From a virus, in IMG/VR virus record IMGVR_UViG_3300005523_000022, positions 1 through 22,242 of that record: a stretch of DNA of 22,242 nucleotides. One strand, written 5' to 3'. Under the pieces are notes generated by a model. It saw only the letters and a list, made by a program, of their open reading frames with translations, did no database searches and was not told the DNA's origin. Positions 1-9,600 of this stretch are shown here, piece after piece (position 1 is the first letter of the stretch; each line of letters begins with the position of its first letter). A program made the position numbers and the translations under genes.

Positions 1-3000
1 TTGGGTTGTATCATATACATTAGAGTTTCCAGGAACACCAAATCTACCTGTACCAGCATTAAAGGTTACTACACCTGAAAAGGTAGTATGTGCTACAGCG
101 GCAGTTATAGTTGCTGTTACTTCATCTGTACTTAAGTCTGAATCTGGATCTGTATAGAAAAATCTCGCTGTCCAATAAGAGTAAGTAGTGCCTACCTCTA
201 CAACATAGGGAGTATTTTGGTATGTTACATTTGGGTTTAAAGCATTTATGATATTTCCAGTAGAAAATTTGTATGTACCAGTGCCACCAGAGGCAAAAGG
301 ATTATTAGCGTTAGTAGTTCGAAAGTAAATATACCCTTGAACACTTCTTTTTCCTGAGTCTCCAGCTCCTCCTGGCGTACCATCCGCAGCAAAGTTTGAA
401 GTTATTTTTGCAGTAGACCAATCACCAGAGGTTATAGTATCAGTATCCCCTGCACCTATAGCTGCTGCAGTAATTTTCCACAAATATTGATTATTTGATG
501 TGGGTGTAGAAGCTGTTGTAGACCAACTATTAAAGTTAGAACCAGATATAGCACCTGTAGCAAAAGTATATGTAAGATCTCCATTCGGAGAAGCTGTTGT
601 AGGACTACTCTGATTATTATTTAGTTGAAATAGTTCTACTGTTGCTTGGTTTAATCCTTTTGCCCCCGAAAATTTAGTAGGTGGGTCTGTCCACTCACCT
701 CTTAGTATATCATCTGTTGAACCAGCAGCGTTTGCTGTTGCCGCAACAATCCATATGATATGACTATCATTTGTCGGATTTTGAGGTACAGTATACCAGC
801 CTGTTCCATTTCCTGCAGTATCTATAACTTGATTAGAAGTAAGAGCTGCAGAGCCTTGACCACTAGCTACTCCTGTTATCTTTCCTGCATTATTTCCCGA
901 CAAGGCAACAACCAAAGTAGGAAAAGTACTATCATTACTTGGATCATCCGTTGGTGCATTTATAGAACTCTTGTACAGAAAGATAATACCACTACTACCC
1001 GCTCCTGCAGTTGCTGTTCCAGACACACCATTTTGGTTTGTTAAAGGAGTAAAGGCAGAAAAGCCTCTACTTTCTTTAATTTTTGTATTCTTTACTTTAA
1101 AACTATCTTTTACATGACGAATCCAATAATAAAAAGTCGTATCTGTTAAAATATTTGGAGTTTTGTGAAGATAGTGGCTTTCTGTTGTAGTTGTGTGTAA
1201 TAACACAGCTCCATTTTCAAAATCAGTATTAGCAGTTTTATGTGAATAACTCGCATTAATATTGTACCATATTTGAGTACTCCACCCTGTTTCTGCTCCA
1301 CTCCCAAAACCAACAGTATTACTCCAAGTTAGTTCAACTGAAGCAGAAGCTCCTGTAGCTGTTAAACCAGAAGGAGGAGAAGGAGAGGCGCTTTCATCGC
1401 CTGGGCCCGCTACTGCAGGACGAGCTCCTATATCTTTTTCTTTCGGAGTTACAATATAGCTAGTATTATCGTGCTCGTGTGCAGTAACTTGTACAGAACA
1501 ATCGGCACGATAAGTTAAGTTAGATATTCTATATTCTTTATCTACCCAACCAAATCTATCGTAAGTTATCTTTATAATAGTTCCAGAAAGAAGTAAAAGA
1601 CCTTTTGAACCTATTACAAAATTAATCTTTCGATTAAATCGAGACTGATCAAGATACTGCTCTGCGTTCATACGAGCATTAAAATAGTTAGTAACTAAAG
1701 GAGTTTTTACATCCTTTTTCTTTGGAATATTTCTATCTTCTTTTAAGTATTCGGACTTGAAAAAACTAACACTTCGAGTATCGTATCGAATATTTGGATC
1801 CGAAATACTTACAGATACCGTGTTTGCACTTCCTTTTAAACCTGCATCATCAACTGTAATCGCACCTATGATATCCTCATCCGTAATAATTCGAGGATCA
1901 GTATAACTTTTTGAAGTACTTGCAGCCTGAGTACCTGTATAGTTAGCTGTAGTTGTAATCGCTTTATTAGTAATTGCAGGAGTAGTACTTTCAACATCTA
2001 ACTGATATTTTCCACCAACATAACGAAGTATACCATTAAAATGCTCAAGCATTGAATTTACATTATTAAAAACAGGAGTATCTGTTCTAATTAATGCATT
2101 TGTTTGGTGGCGTGTTACCTCTCTTTGATCTTGGCTCTGCCAGCCTAAATATCTCCAATATTTTACATCATCAGAGTCATATATTGAGTAACCGCTTTTC
2201 TCATAGCTTCCTCCAGTCCATGATTTAACAACAGGATTTAGCTGTTCTCCTGAATCTGCTTCTGTTGCTCCTCCTGAGCTGACTCCGTGAACAGCAGCAG
2301 TAGTACTTGAGCTAGTAGTTCTTTGAATAGTGAGAGAAGCCGCATTACCGCTGCTTGGTTCTGCTATTGTGCCTGCAGATGTTACCAAATAAACCTTATT
2401 TCTTGCGTTTACACCTGTACCTACCCGATGATATACAGCATTACCAACATCATAACTTTTCCAATTATGCCATCTATGTACAATTTTTCCAATACAGTTT
2501 GTAAATGTTACTTGTTTATATCCAGAACCTGCAGCAGCTACAGCACTTATAGTTCCTTCCCACTGATGATACGGTGTTCCACTAATGGTACTTATATATT
2601 CCCATTTATGTCCTACTGTATAAGTTCCTGAATCTGGGAGAATAAGATTAACATCGGAACGAGTATCACACTGTCGTGCAGCAGCCTTAAAGCTTTCTAA
2701 ATCAATATCTTTTTCGTCTGTGTCACTTCCAGCAGTATATATCTCTAAACCTCTACCATATCTTCCATTTGTTAAATAATCTAAAAGCTGTATTGCAGGG
2801 TTGATTGAAACTTTTGTATCCCCTGCCCCACGAATTTCATACTTATCACCTGTAGTAGGTATAACATCCCAATCAGAGGGTTCTTTTTGTTTGGTATCCG
2901 CACCTCCAGAGGCATGAGCTTGAATAACGGCTCCATAAATTAATCTTACAGGTTTATCGACAGTAATAGTTTTAGTGCCTGTATCTATTGCTGTGATTCT

Positions 3001-5865
3001 AGTGCCGTCTTCTATTGTTGCAGTAGCTGGACTAATTGCTGAAATAACTTGATCTACAGCAAGATTTGTTATATTTCCTAAAGTAAAAGTCAAAGAGTTT
3101 GTAACCTGACTAGTTGATACAAATGTTCCAGTAACTGCACTAGCTTCCGCTGCTACATCTACAAGGCTTCCTACATACGCTATTTTTTCAGTGCCGTCAT
3201 AGTCTATAATTTCACGAGTTTGTCTATTTTGTACGCCGTCAGCATCTGTTTGTATAAGAGTTATAAATTGACCATTATAAAAATCATTAGTGCTACTAGC
3301 ATCATTAGCTAGTTGAATTGCGTTAAGTAAGGCATATGTTGTAATTTTATTTTTATCAACTTGAGTCTCAGCAACATCATTATCTTGTGTATTTCCACTA
3401 CCATCTGTACTTGGGTTTGCTTGTGATTTTAAAAATTCTGCAACTCTATCAGCGATAGTTTGACCGTTTAGTATAAGGCCGATTGAAAGGTTGTTGCCCA
3501 TTAAATCTAAAGCTGCTTGAATTTTTGCTGCTAATTCTGTGAAGTCAACCCCTGTTCCACCACCAGTCGCAGTATTTCCAACTGTAGCATTCCCATCCCC
3601 TGAAGTTTCTGTAACAGTTTGATAAAGGTTGCCTGGAACAGTACCTGAATGGGACTTATAATTCCAAGTTATCATTGGATATCGAGAGTCACTATTATAT
3701 GCAGTTCCTGTTGGAACCATGTAAAACTCTCTTACATCTGTGCCCTGTAAAGGATCACTGTCAAATCTAAACTTGTGTATGGTTTCTGCTCTTGAATTTA
3801 AATACTCTGTTGCATCCATAATTTGGACACCTGTTGCAAGTCTACCATTATTTGCCCCAGAGTTATCAAGCCTATAGAAATCAACAAAATTATTTACTTT
3901 AAAAAGAGCCCTCTTATCTGTTATTGTTCCATCAGAGAAAGTAGGGTTTGGATGCTGACGATAAGAGTAATCATAGTTATATTGCTCAATTTCTTTTCCT
4001 CGAACAACAAAATCAAGTTCAGGAATTGTTGTATCACCTTCAGCAATAGTAAACTCTGCTACTACATATGCAGTATCTAGAAGTCTATGATTCTGAGTCC
4101 AATAATCTGCTCTTTCATCTGAGTTATTACTTAAATCAGATTGTAATTTAAATCCTGCATTTGCGTTACTTTTGCCTGCTGCTGCAATACGAACAAGAGT
4201 ATCATCTGCACGTTGATGGCTTCTACCTGCATGAAAAACTAAACGAGAAGATATAGGGTATTTTAAAGTTGTTTGTTTCTGGTGAGTAACACCTGTTGCT
4301 GCACCAACATCTGGAGTAGAAGGAGTTAAATTTTGTTGAAAGTAGTAATAATTTAACCAGTTTCCTATTCCACTATACATTCCTCCACTATAATAATCAA
4401 AACCTGAAGGAGAGCGCGCCATACCTCTACCACGAGAATTTCTTACAGAAGCAGCGGAACTTAGAGTGTCCCCTCTATCCATTCTGCCTTCACATATTAC
4501 ATCAATTGTTTCTTCGCCTGTCTGTGTTGAGCGAGTATCAGAATCGTTTTTATCAATACAAATACGAGATTGATCATCAACATAAATATCATACAGACCG
4601 CTTACCTCTCCTTCGCAGATTGCATAAGCAACATATATTTTTTTCGCGTCATTTGCTAAGGAGTCTGCAAAAACAGGAATACTATCAGTTCTTTGAACAC
4701 CATAAATTACGGGCAGATATTTTGCTTCTAAGTTTAGTCTTAAATCAACATCTCTATCTACAGTTACTTGATACTCTTTCATCTTGGTTTTTAAACCAAA
4801 AAGTCCAGATTTCTTTAATTTGTACCTAGTTTCTTGAACCTGATAAATTGCAATAATATTAACTGCCTGGTTACCGTGTGCAAAACCGTAGTCAAAAGCA
4901 TAGTCATCCCTGTATAAAGCAGCTATGTCTGGTTTACCGTTTGCTCCAAGAGCTCTATGAGAATCGTCAACGGTTAAACGACCATTTACACGTATAAAAT
5001 CTCCCCAATGGCTTGTAAGTGTCCAAGTAACTACTGAATTCTTGTTTGGATCATCAGTTATTTTTGCTTTTGATATGATACCTTTGAACAATAAATAAGG
5101 AGAGCCTATAATATTACCATTATCTGGATCAATATGAGCTTTATAAATAGTAACTTCTCTATTTATGTAGTTATTATATGTAGTCCTAGCAGGATCGTCT
5201 AAAACTGCTGTTACTTCATCAGTTTCATATGTAATTGTATAATCAGTTCTATTTGTGGCATTTGCAGGAGTTTGATTAGGTAATATACAAGAAGCTGTAA
5301 AATTATTGTCTTCAAAGCTTGAAATAGTAACACTTAAGTTATTATTACCGTCACCACTAGATACTGTTATTTTGTCTCCTTCTGAAAAACCTAAGTCTAA
5401 CCAAGTTCCTGAAAAATCCGTATCTACTAGTTTAATGTCACAACCACTAGAAGTTGAGTTAAGTACATTTACTCTATTATTAGGGACTGGAGGAGTAGCA
5501 CTGTTGTTCTCAGCGCTTGCAGTAAATTTACTTCCTAATGAAATTGCTGAAATTTGAAGAGTTACATTACTTACTTTTGCCTCTGTAGTATCCGCAATAT
5601 TTCCTACAGATAATAGTCTTCCTGCAACATAGGTCTGGGAACCGTTTGTAGTTCCTGCAACACTTTTACTTCCGTCATTAAAGCTTATATCAAAAGATGC
5701 ATCAGTTATATAAGAATAATCGCTAGGCTCTTCAGCAATTAGTCCAGAATCAGTATCAGGTATTCTTTCAAACTTTACTAAGTGAGCGTATAGAAAGGGA
5801 TCTTCTGATAAGATAGAAGCTTGTAAATCTGGATTATCGTCGTACTTTGTGTATTGAGTTGTCAT
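1..5865 (-). CDS. Giant tail hub / attachment protein (gpJ-like), 3' end beyond window
   Basis: The minus frame from the ATG at 5865 runs to position 1 without an in-frame stop in the lines I translated, giving at least 1955 codons. The protein is the probable central tail tip and receptor-binding protein. The region about 1020-1065 (NPAIQLLDYLTNGRYGRGLE, then SFKAAARQCDTRS) matches the conserved core of gpJ-like hub proteins. The hub part ends about residue 1470 (VQVTAHEHDNTSYIV). About 1496-1585 is an FnIII-like domain (PPSGLTATGASASVELTWS ... TFYYWIRHVKD). Three related beta repeats start near residues 1626, 1741 and 1841. No chaperone or peptidase genes precede it. Start: ATGA overlap with the upstream gene, weak SD GAAGA. 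Confidence 0.9.
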   Translation of the reverse strand, partial: MTTQYTKYDDNPDLQASILSEDPFLYAHLVKFERIPDTDSGLIAEEPSDYSYITDASFDISFNDGSKSVAGTTNGSQTYVAGRLLSVGNIADTTEAKVSNVTLQISAISLGSKFTASAENNSATPPVPNNRVNVLNSTSSGCDIKLVDTDFSGTWLDLGFSEGDKITVSSGDGNNNLSVTISSFEDNNFTASCILPNQTPANATNRTDYTITYETDEVTAVLDDPARTTYNNYINREVTIYKAHIDPDNGNIIGSPYLLFKGIISKAKITDDPNKNSVVTWTLTSHWGDFIRVNGRLTVDDSHRALGANGKPDIAALYRDDYAFDYGFAHGNQAVNIIAIYQVQETRYKLKKSGLFGLKTKMKEYQVTVDRDVDLRLNLEAKYLPVIYGVQRTDSIPVFADSLANDAKKIYVAYAICEGEVSGLYDIYVDDQSRICIDKNDSDTRSTQTGEETIDVICEGRMDRGDTLSSAASVRNSRGRGMARSPSGFDYYSGGMYSGIGNWLNYYYFQQNLTPSTPDVGAATGVTHQKQTTLKYPISSRLVFHAGRSHQRADDTLVRIAAAGKSNANAGFKLQSDLSNNSDERADYWTQNHRLLDTAYVVAEFTIAEGDTTIPELDFVVRGKEIEQYNYDYSYRQHPNPTFSDGTITDKRALFKVNNFVDFYRLDNSGANNGRLATGVQIMDATEYLNSRAETIHKFRFDSDPLQGTDVREFYMVPTGTAYNSDSRYPMITWNYKSHSGTVPGNLYQTVTETSGDGNATVGNTATGGGTGVDFTELAAKIQAALDLMGNNLSIGLILNGQTIADRVAEFLKSQANPSTDGSGNTQDNDVAETQVDKNKITTYALLNAIQLANDASSTNDFYNGQFITLIQTDADGVQNRQTREIIDYDGTEKIAYVGSLVDVAAEASAVTGTFVSTSQVTNSLTFTLGNITNLAVDQVISAISPATATIEDGTRITAIDTGTKTITVDKPVRLIYGAVIQAHASGGADTKQKEPSDWDVIPTTGDKYEIRGAGDTKVSINPAIQLLDYLTNGRYGRGLEIYTAGSDTDEKDIDLESFKAAARQCDTRSDVNLILPDSGTYTVGHKWEYISTISGTPYHQWEGTISAVAAAGSGYKQVTFTNCIGKIVHRWHNWKSYDVGNAVYHRVGTGVNARNKVYLVTSAGTIAEPSSGNAASLTIQRTTSSSTTAAVHGVSSGGATEADSGEQLNPVVKSWTGGSYEKSGYSIYDSDDVKYWRYLGWQSQDQREVTRHQTNALIRTDTPVFNNVNSMLEHFNGILRYVGGKYQLDVESTTPAITNKAITTTANYTGTQAASTSKSYTDPRIITDEDIIGAITVDDAGLKGSANTVSVSISDPNIRYDTRSVSFFKSEYLKEDRNIPKKKDVKTPLVTNYFNARMNAEQYLDQSRFNRKINFVIGSKGLLLLSGTIIKITYDRFGWVDKEYRISNLTYRADCSVQVTAHEHDNTSYIVTPKEKDIGARPAVAGPGDESASPSPPSGLTATGASASVELTWSNTVGFGSGAETGWSTQIWYNINASYSHKTANTDFENGAVLLHTTTTESHYLHKTPNILTDTTFYYWIRHVKDSFKVKNTKIKESRGFSAFTPLTNQNGVSGTATAGAGSSGIIFLYKSSINAPTDDPSNDSTFPTLVVALSGNNAGKITGVASGQGSAALTSNQVIDTAGNGTGWYTVPQNPTNDSHIIWIVAATANAAGSTDDILRGEWTDPPTKFSGAKGLNQATVELFQLNNNQSSPTTASPNGDLTYTFATGAISGSNFNSWSTTASTPTSNNQYLWKITAAAIGAGDTDTITSGDWSTAKITSNFAADGTPGGAGDSGKRSVQGYIYFRTTNANNPFASGGTGTYKFSTGNIINALNPNVTYQNTPYVVEVGTTYSYWTARFFYTDPDSDLSTDEVTATITAAVAHTTFSGVVTFNAGTGRFGVPGNSNVYDTTQ
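91..990 (-). repeat. Three tandem imperfect beta repeats encoded in the hub protein
   Basis: Protein repeats of about 80 residues start near codons topped at 990, 645 and 345 (residues 1626, 1741, 1841). They share the order: hydrophobic strand with aromatic (IIFLYKSS / VELFQLNN / GYIYFRTT), Ser/Pro/Asn-rich turn, Y/F-x-F or similar, a W/Y-containing 'SWST/GWYT' type strand, and a 'WK/WI/W-x-A ... T ... DT/DD ... EW/DW' end. This is a modular beta array suited to surface binding. The repeat relation is by eye. Confidence 0.5.
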
Positions 5866-6662
5866 AAGTATTCTTCAAGTTTTAAACTAAACTTGTATAA
5901 GTTATCTGTGTTTAAAGAATAAGAACGTACTGCAGTTGGCATAATTACTTTAAATAAAGGATTTATAAAAGTTGCAACTGCATTAGTTGCTACATTTTTT
6001 GACAAGGGAGGGGAAATTCCTAGCCTCAGTCTTGAATTATTAGAGGGACGAGAATCAGCACTGGCATATGTACTATTAGTTTCAATATGAGTAATCATAT
6101 ATACTTTTTTATGGTTACTATTACTAGAATCTGCTAAAGTAAAAACTTCTCCTGGTCTTGGAAGACTATTATGAGAAGCACCTCCCATAACAGTAGGTGT
6201 CCAATTGTTACTTCCAATTACAATGCTTGTATCCCCTGCAACTCCTGGTAGTTGAGTCGTCATAGTGAAAGCATTACCCCCGTTTATTGAATTATCGCTA
6301 TTTGTGAGTGCCGATATCCAATTCGTATTTTTTGGATTATTATACTGAGGCAGAGCCACAAAGAAAGGCGTCAAAGCTCCTTGTTTTGACTGTAAAAAAG
6401 CATCTATAGGACGGAACTCATCTTGTGTCATTGGATGATAGTCTATATCAATATTCCATTTTTGTGCTGCAACTGCTTTCGCCAAAACTCTTCCTGAGTT
6501 TGTTCTTGATACCATGACTTTTTGATCAGAAGTAAGTTTTACAGAAGCAAAGCCAGGCCCATGATCTGCACTTGCTGCAGAGTCTGCCGTAGCTGCTCCT
6601 GCACCCCAATAACCAATAGTATAATCTGGATCAGGCAGTCTATTAGAAAAATCATAAGGCAT
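5862..6662 (-). CDS. Distal tail / minor tail protein
   Basis: This 266-aa protein lies between tape measure and hub, where distal-tail or lambda gpM/gpL-like proteins are encoded. It begins MPYDFSNRLPDPDY. The segment AAQKWNIDIDYHPMTQDEF (about 65-83) then FLQSKQGALTPFFVALPQYN (88-107) resembles the 'helix, length of domain, G-x-x-x-F-F' pattern of baseplate hub-ring proteins that bind the tape measure tip. A Ser/Asn/Gly-rich beta region follows, and VRSYSLNTDNLYKFSLKLEEYL ends the protein, the sort of final strand seen in such proteins. I did not recognise a named family with certainty. AGGAG lies 6 bases from the ATG. Its TGA overlaps the hub ATG (ATGA), indicating translational coupling. 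Confidence 0.68.
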   Translation of the reverse strand: MPYDFSNRLPDPDYTIGYWGAGAATADSAASADHGPGFASVKLTSDQKVMVSRTNSGRVLAKAVAAQKWNIDIDYHPMTQDEFRPIDAFLQSKQGALTPFFVALPQYNNPKNTNWISALTNSDNSINGGNAFTMTTQLPGVAGDTSIVIGSNNWTPTVMGGASHNSLPRPGEVFTLADSSNSNHKKVYMITHIETNSTYASADSRPSNNSRLRLGISPPLSKNVATNAVATFINPLFKVIMPTAVRSYSLNTDNLYKFSLKLEEYL

Positions 6663-9600
6663 TAGGCTCTCCTTGCCACTGGAGCAGTATAGGTAGTTTC
6701 ATCAAGATCTTCCATAAATTCTTCTCCGTAAGAATTTGCTGCAGTTCTTATCATTCCTATAATATTTCCTTGTTGCTGTGCGAGTACTTCTTCAACACCT
6801 GAAGCATCTATTGCATTAATTGAGAAAGTAACATTTGTATTTCCACCCATGGCTGCAGCAGTATCATCCGCAGGTACGATTGTTCCTGGTCTATCAGGCA
6901 TAAACAATTCTGGTCCCTGCTCTCCAACTACGTATCCCATGTTCCCGCCTGTCGCATAATTTCTTCTTCCACTAAAGGCAGGACGGAAGTTTTCTGGGCC
7001 GCCAATTCCTTGGTCTCCTCGGAAGTAGGCAAGCTCTCCTCTTGCTGACTGAGACTTAGATAAGTCTGAGGCTTCTCTTCGCTTACCTACCGCTACACTG
7101 CTGGGGCCCGCTGACGCGCCAGCAGATCCTCCTCCTTGATATGTCATTCCAGCTATCATTGCTAATTGAGCTGCTCCCATTGCTGCTATCATAACTGCTA
7201 TTGCTGTTCCAAAAGGTCCCAGCATTCCATAAGTCATCATTATACCTGCTGCAGTATTTATAACAACTTGAGCCATTTTCATTTTTTTATCTACTTCAAA
7301 GGCTTTTCGTTTTTCTTGTTCTTTCTTTTTCTCTAATTGTTTTATTTTTGCAACACTTGCTGCAGACTGCCCGTCACGTTTCTTTTCTGCCTCTATTTCT
7401 TTATCTATTCCTTGTATCCTATTTGCAGAAGCGGCAGCAAAAGTAGCAGCTAAACCACCTATTGCGCTGCTAAGAGCACCTAGTAGTGCCACCATACTTT
7501 CTCTAAAGTCTGGGCTTTTTAGCGCTTCTTTAAAATTAGCAAAGCTATCAAAGGCTTTACTAAAACTTCCTGAAACATTCCCTTCAAATGCTTTAACAGC
7601 GTCTTGAAATCGTAGAAGATTTTCGGTCATTAATGCAAAGCCTGATATTGCTGCAGCAACGTGTTCTCCTGCAGGTCCAAGATTTTTAAAGTCTTCTATC
7701 ATTGGTTGCATCGCTGTATGAATTCCTTGAAATTTTTCTGTTAAAGTTAATTCATCAAATTTTGCGTTTGCACCATGAAGTCCCTCAAAAAATCTTTCAC
7801 CTACAGTTTCTCCTTGGCCGAAGGCGGACATGGCAGCATTTTTTACTGCTTCATCAGAAGCTGTAGTATCTGTAGTAGTTTTAATATTTGTAATAAGATT
7901 ACCTGCATTTGTTTTATTAGCCAGCTGCCTCATAGTTTTTAAGCTCTTTTGATACTCTTCTAAATTAGTAGTGTCTGCATCAACTAAATCCATTTGCTCT
8001 TTTAAAAGAGCTGCTTTTGCTTCTAAAAGATCATACTCCATTTTTATTTCAGTTCTTTTAATTTTGAACTCTCTGATGTTTGCAGCAACTTTCTCGCCCA
8101 TCAATTTTTTCTGTATATCTCTTTCTTGTTTTGCAGTTAATGCAGTACTTCTCATATTAGGATTAGCAAAATTTGCTCTTGCTTGTTCCATTCTTAGTAT
8201 TTTTTCTCTGTTTGCTGTTTGTTGCTTTAAAGCCGCATTCATCTTTTTAGTAACTGCAAGAGTCATTTTAGTAAAAGCTACTTCTGCTTCTACTTTTTCT
8301 AAAGCTTTTTGTTTGTCGGACTTACGAGCAGCATCTATCGCTGCAAGTTCTGCATTTATTTTCAAAAGACGAGAGCTTTGCTCGTCAGTTAAGTTAAGAA
8401 GATCGTAATTAGCTTTTTCGGCATTAAGAATATCTTCTTTTGTGTTTAATATACCATCTTCTAATTCGTGAGCTTTTTGAGTTAGTGCACTATCCATTTT
8501 TCGTACTTCTGATAGTTTTTTGAGTTCTGCCTGTTGTTCTTTTATTTTCCCAGGACCCTCTTGCATTGTTTTAATATTTTTCTCAAGCTCTTTTTGTAAT
8601 GTATCTAATATTGCACTTGCCTCTTCTGATTCTTCTCCAAAGTCTGCCATAGCTTTTGCCAGTGGGCTGCCTTCAACATTAATTGTATCAAGAAGTGCTT
8701 GTGAAGCTTCAGTTAGTCCCCCTACTCCATCTTTTCCTTTTGTTTGACTTAGTGCTTTCACGGCCTCCTTTAAAGACTCATTCATCTTATCAAAAGGAGT
8801 AGCAGTTTTCTCCTTCATTTTATTAAGTTCTTCTGAAAAAGTTGTAAGGCTTGCATTCATTCCCTCTAAGAGTTGGGAAGTTGTTTCCACAGTAGCAGGC
8901 TGACTAAGTATTTCTCTTACTTGTTGTGCTGAGACTTTTCCTGCTGCAGCCAGGTCTTCTATCTGTGTAATTTGTTTGCTAATATTATCAGTTACACTTT
9001 TATCCATTCCTTGGGCAGTTAGTATGTCTCTAGAGGCTTTTAAAGCCGTTACCACAGACGTAGTATCGACAACATTAAAACTTTCTGATAAATCTTTCAC
9101 AGACTGATTGGCTTCTTGCAGTTCCTCATCTAGTCTCCACCACCCAGTTCCATGTTCATCTACTCTTGCTTGAGCTTTGGCTTGTCGTTCTAATGCTGCT
9201 GCATACTCTTTTGTTTTTTCAACTGTTTGTACACTTATTATCTCTGTTGCACGATCACGCACCTGTGCTGCAGCTCCAGCATTTGCTTTAAGAGTTGCTG
9301 TGAATTCTTGCCATTCCTTATTAGGAGGATTTTTTGTTGCAATCATGTCCAGAGTTGTCGCTAATTGAGTACCTACTTCATTTAAATGATCTAAGCTATC
9401 AATTATTTCATTTATCTTTTTCGTTGTTTCTGAATCTCCAAAGAACTTATCATATGCCGCCTTTCCAAGCCCAAAAAGTACAGGTATAAGAGCTAAATAT
9501 GGCATAACTGTAAGTATTGCTACACCTAAAGCGGCAAATCCTGTAGCTGCTCCGAAAAGAGCTACTCTAAGACCTACAAAAGAAGCTGTTGTTGCACCAT

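Noticed and set aside
760-4829. Several plus-strand ORFs of 80-107 codons across the first 5 kb
   Set aside because: They are antisense to the hub gene, Cys/Ser/Ile-rich with no family features, and have no SD sequence or operon context.
7971-8747. Plus-strand ORFs of 75-145 codons opposite the tape measure coiled coil
   Set aside because: Their Ser/Ala/Phe-rich, seemingly hydrophobic translations are what antisense of a Lys/Glu/Ala-rich coiled coil gives; they are shadows of the tape measure gene.
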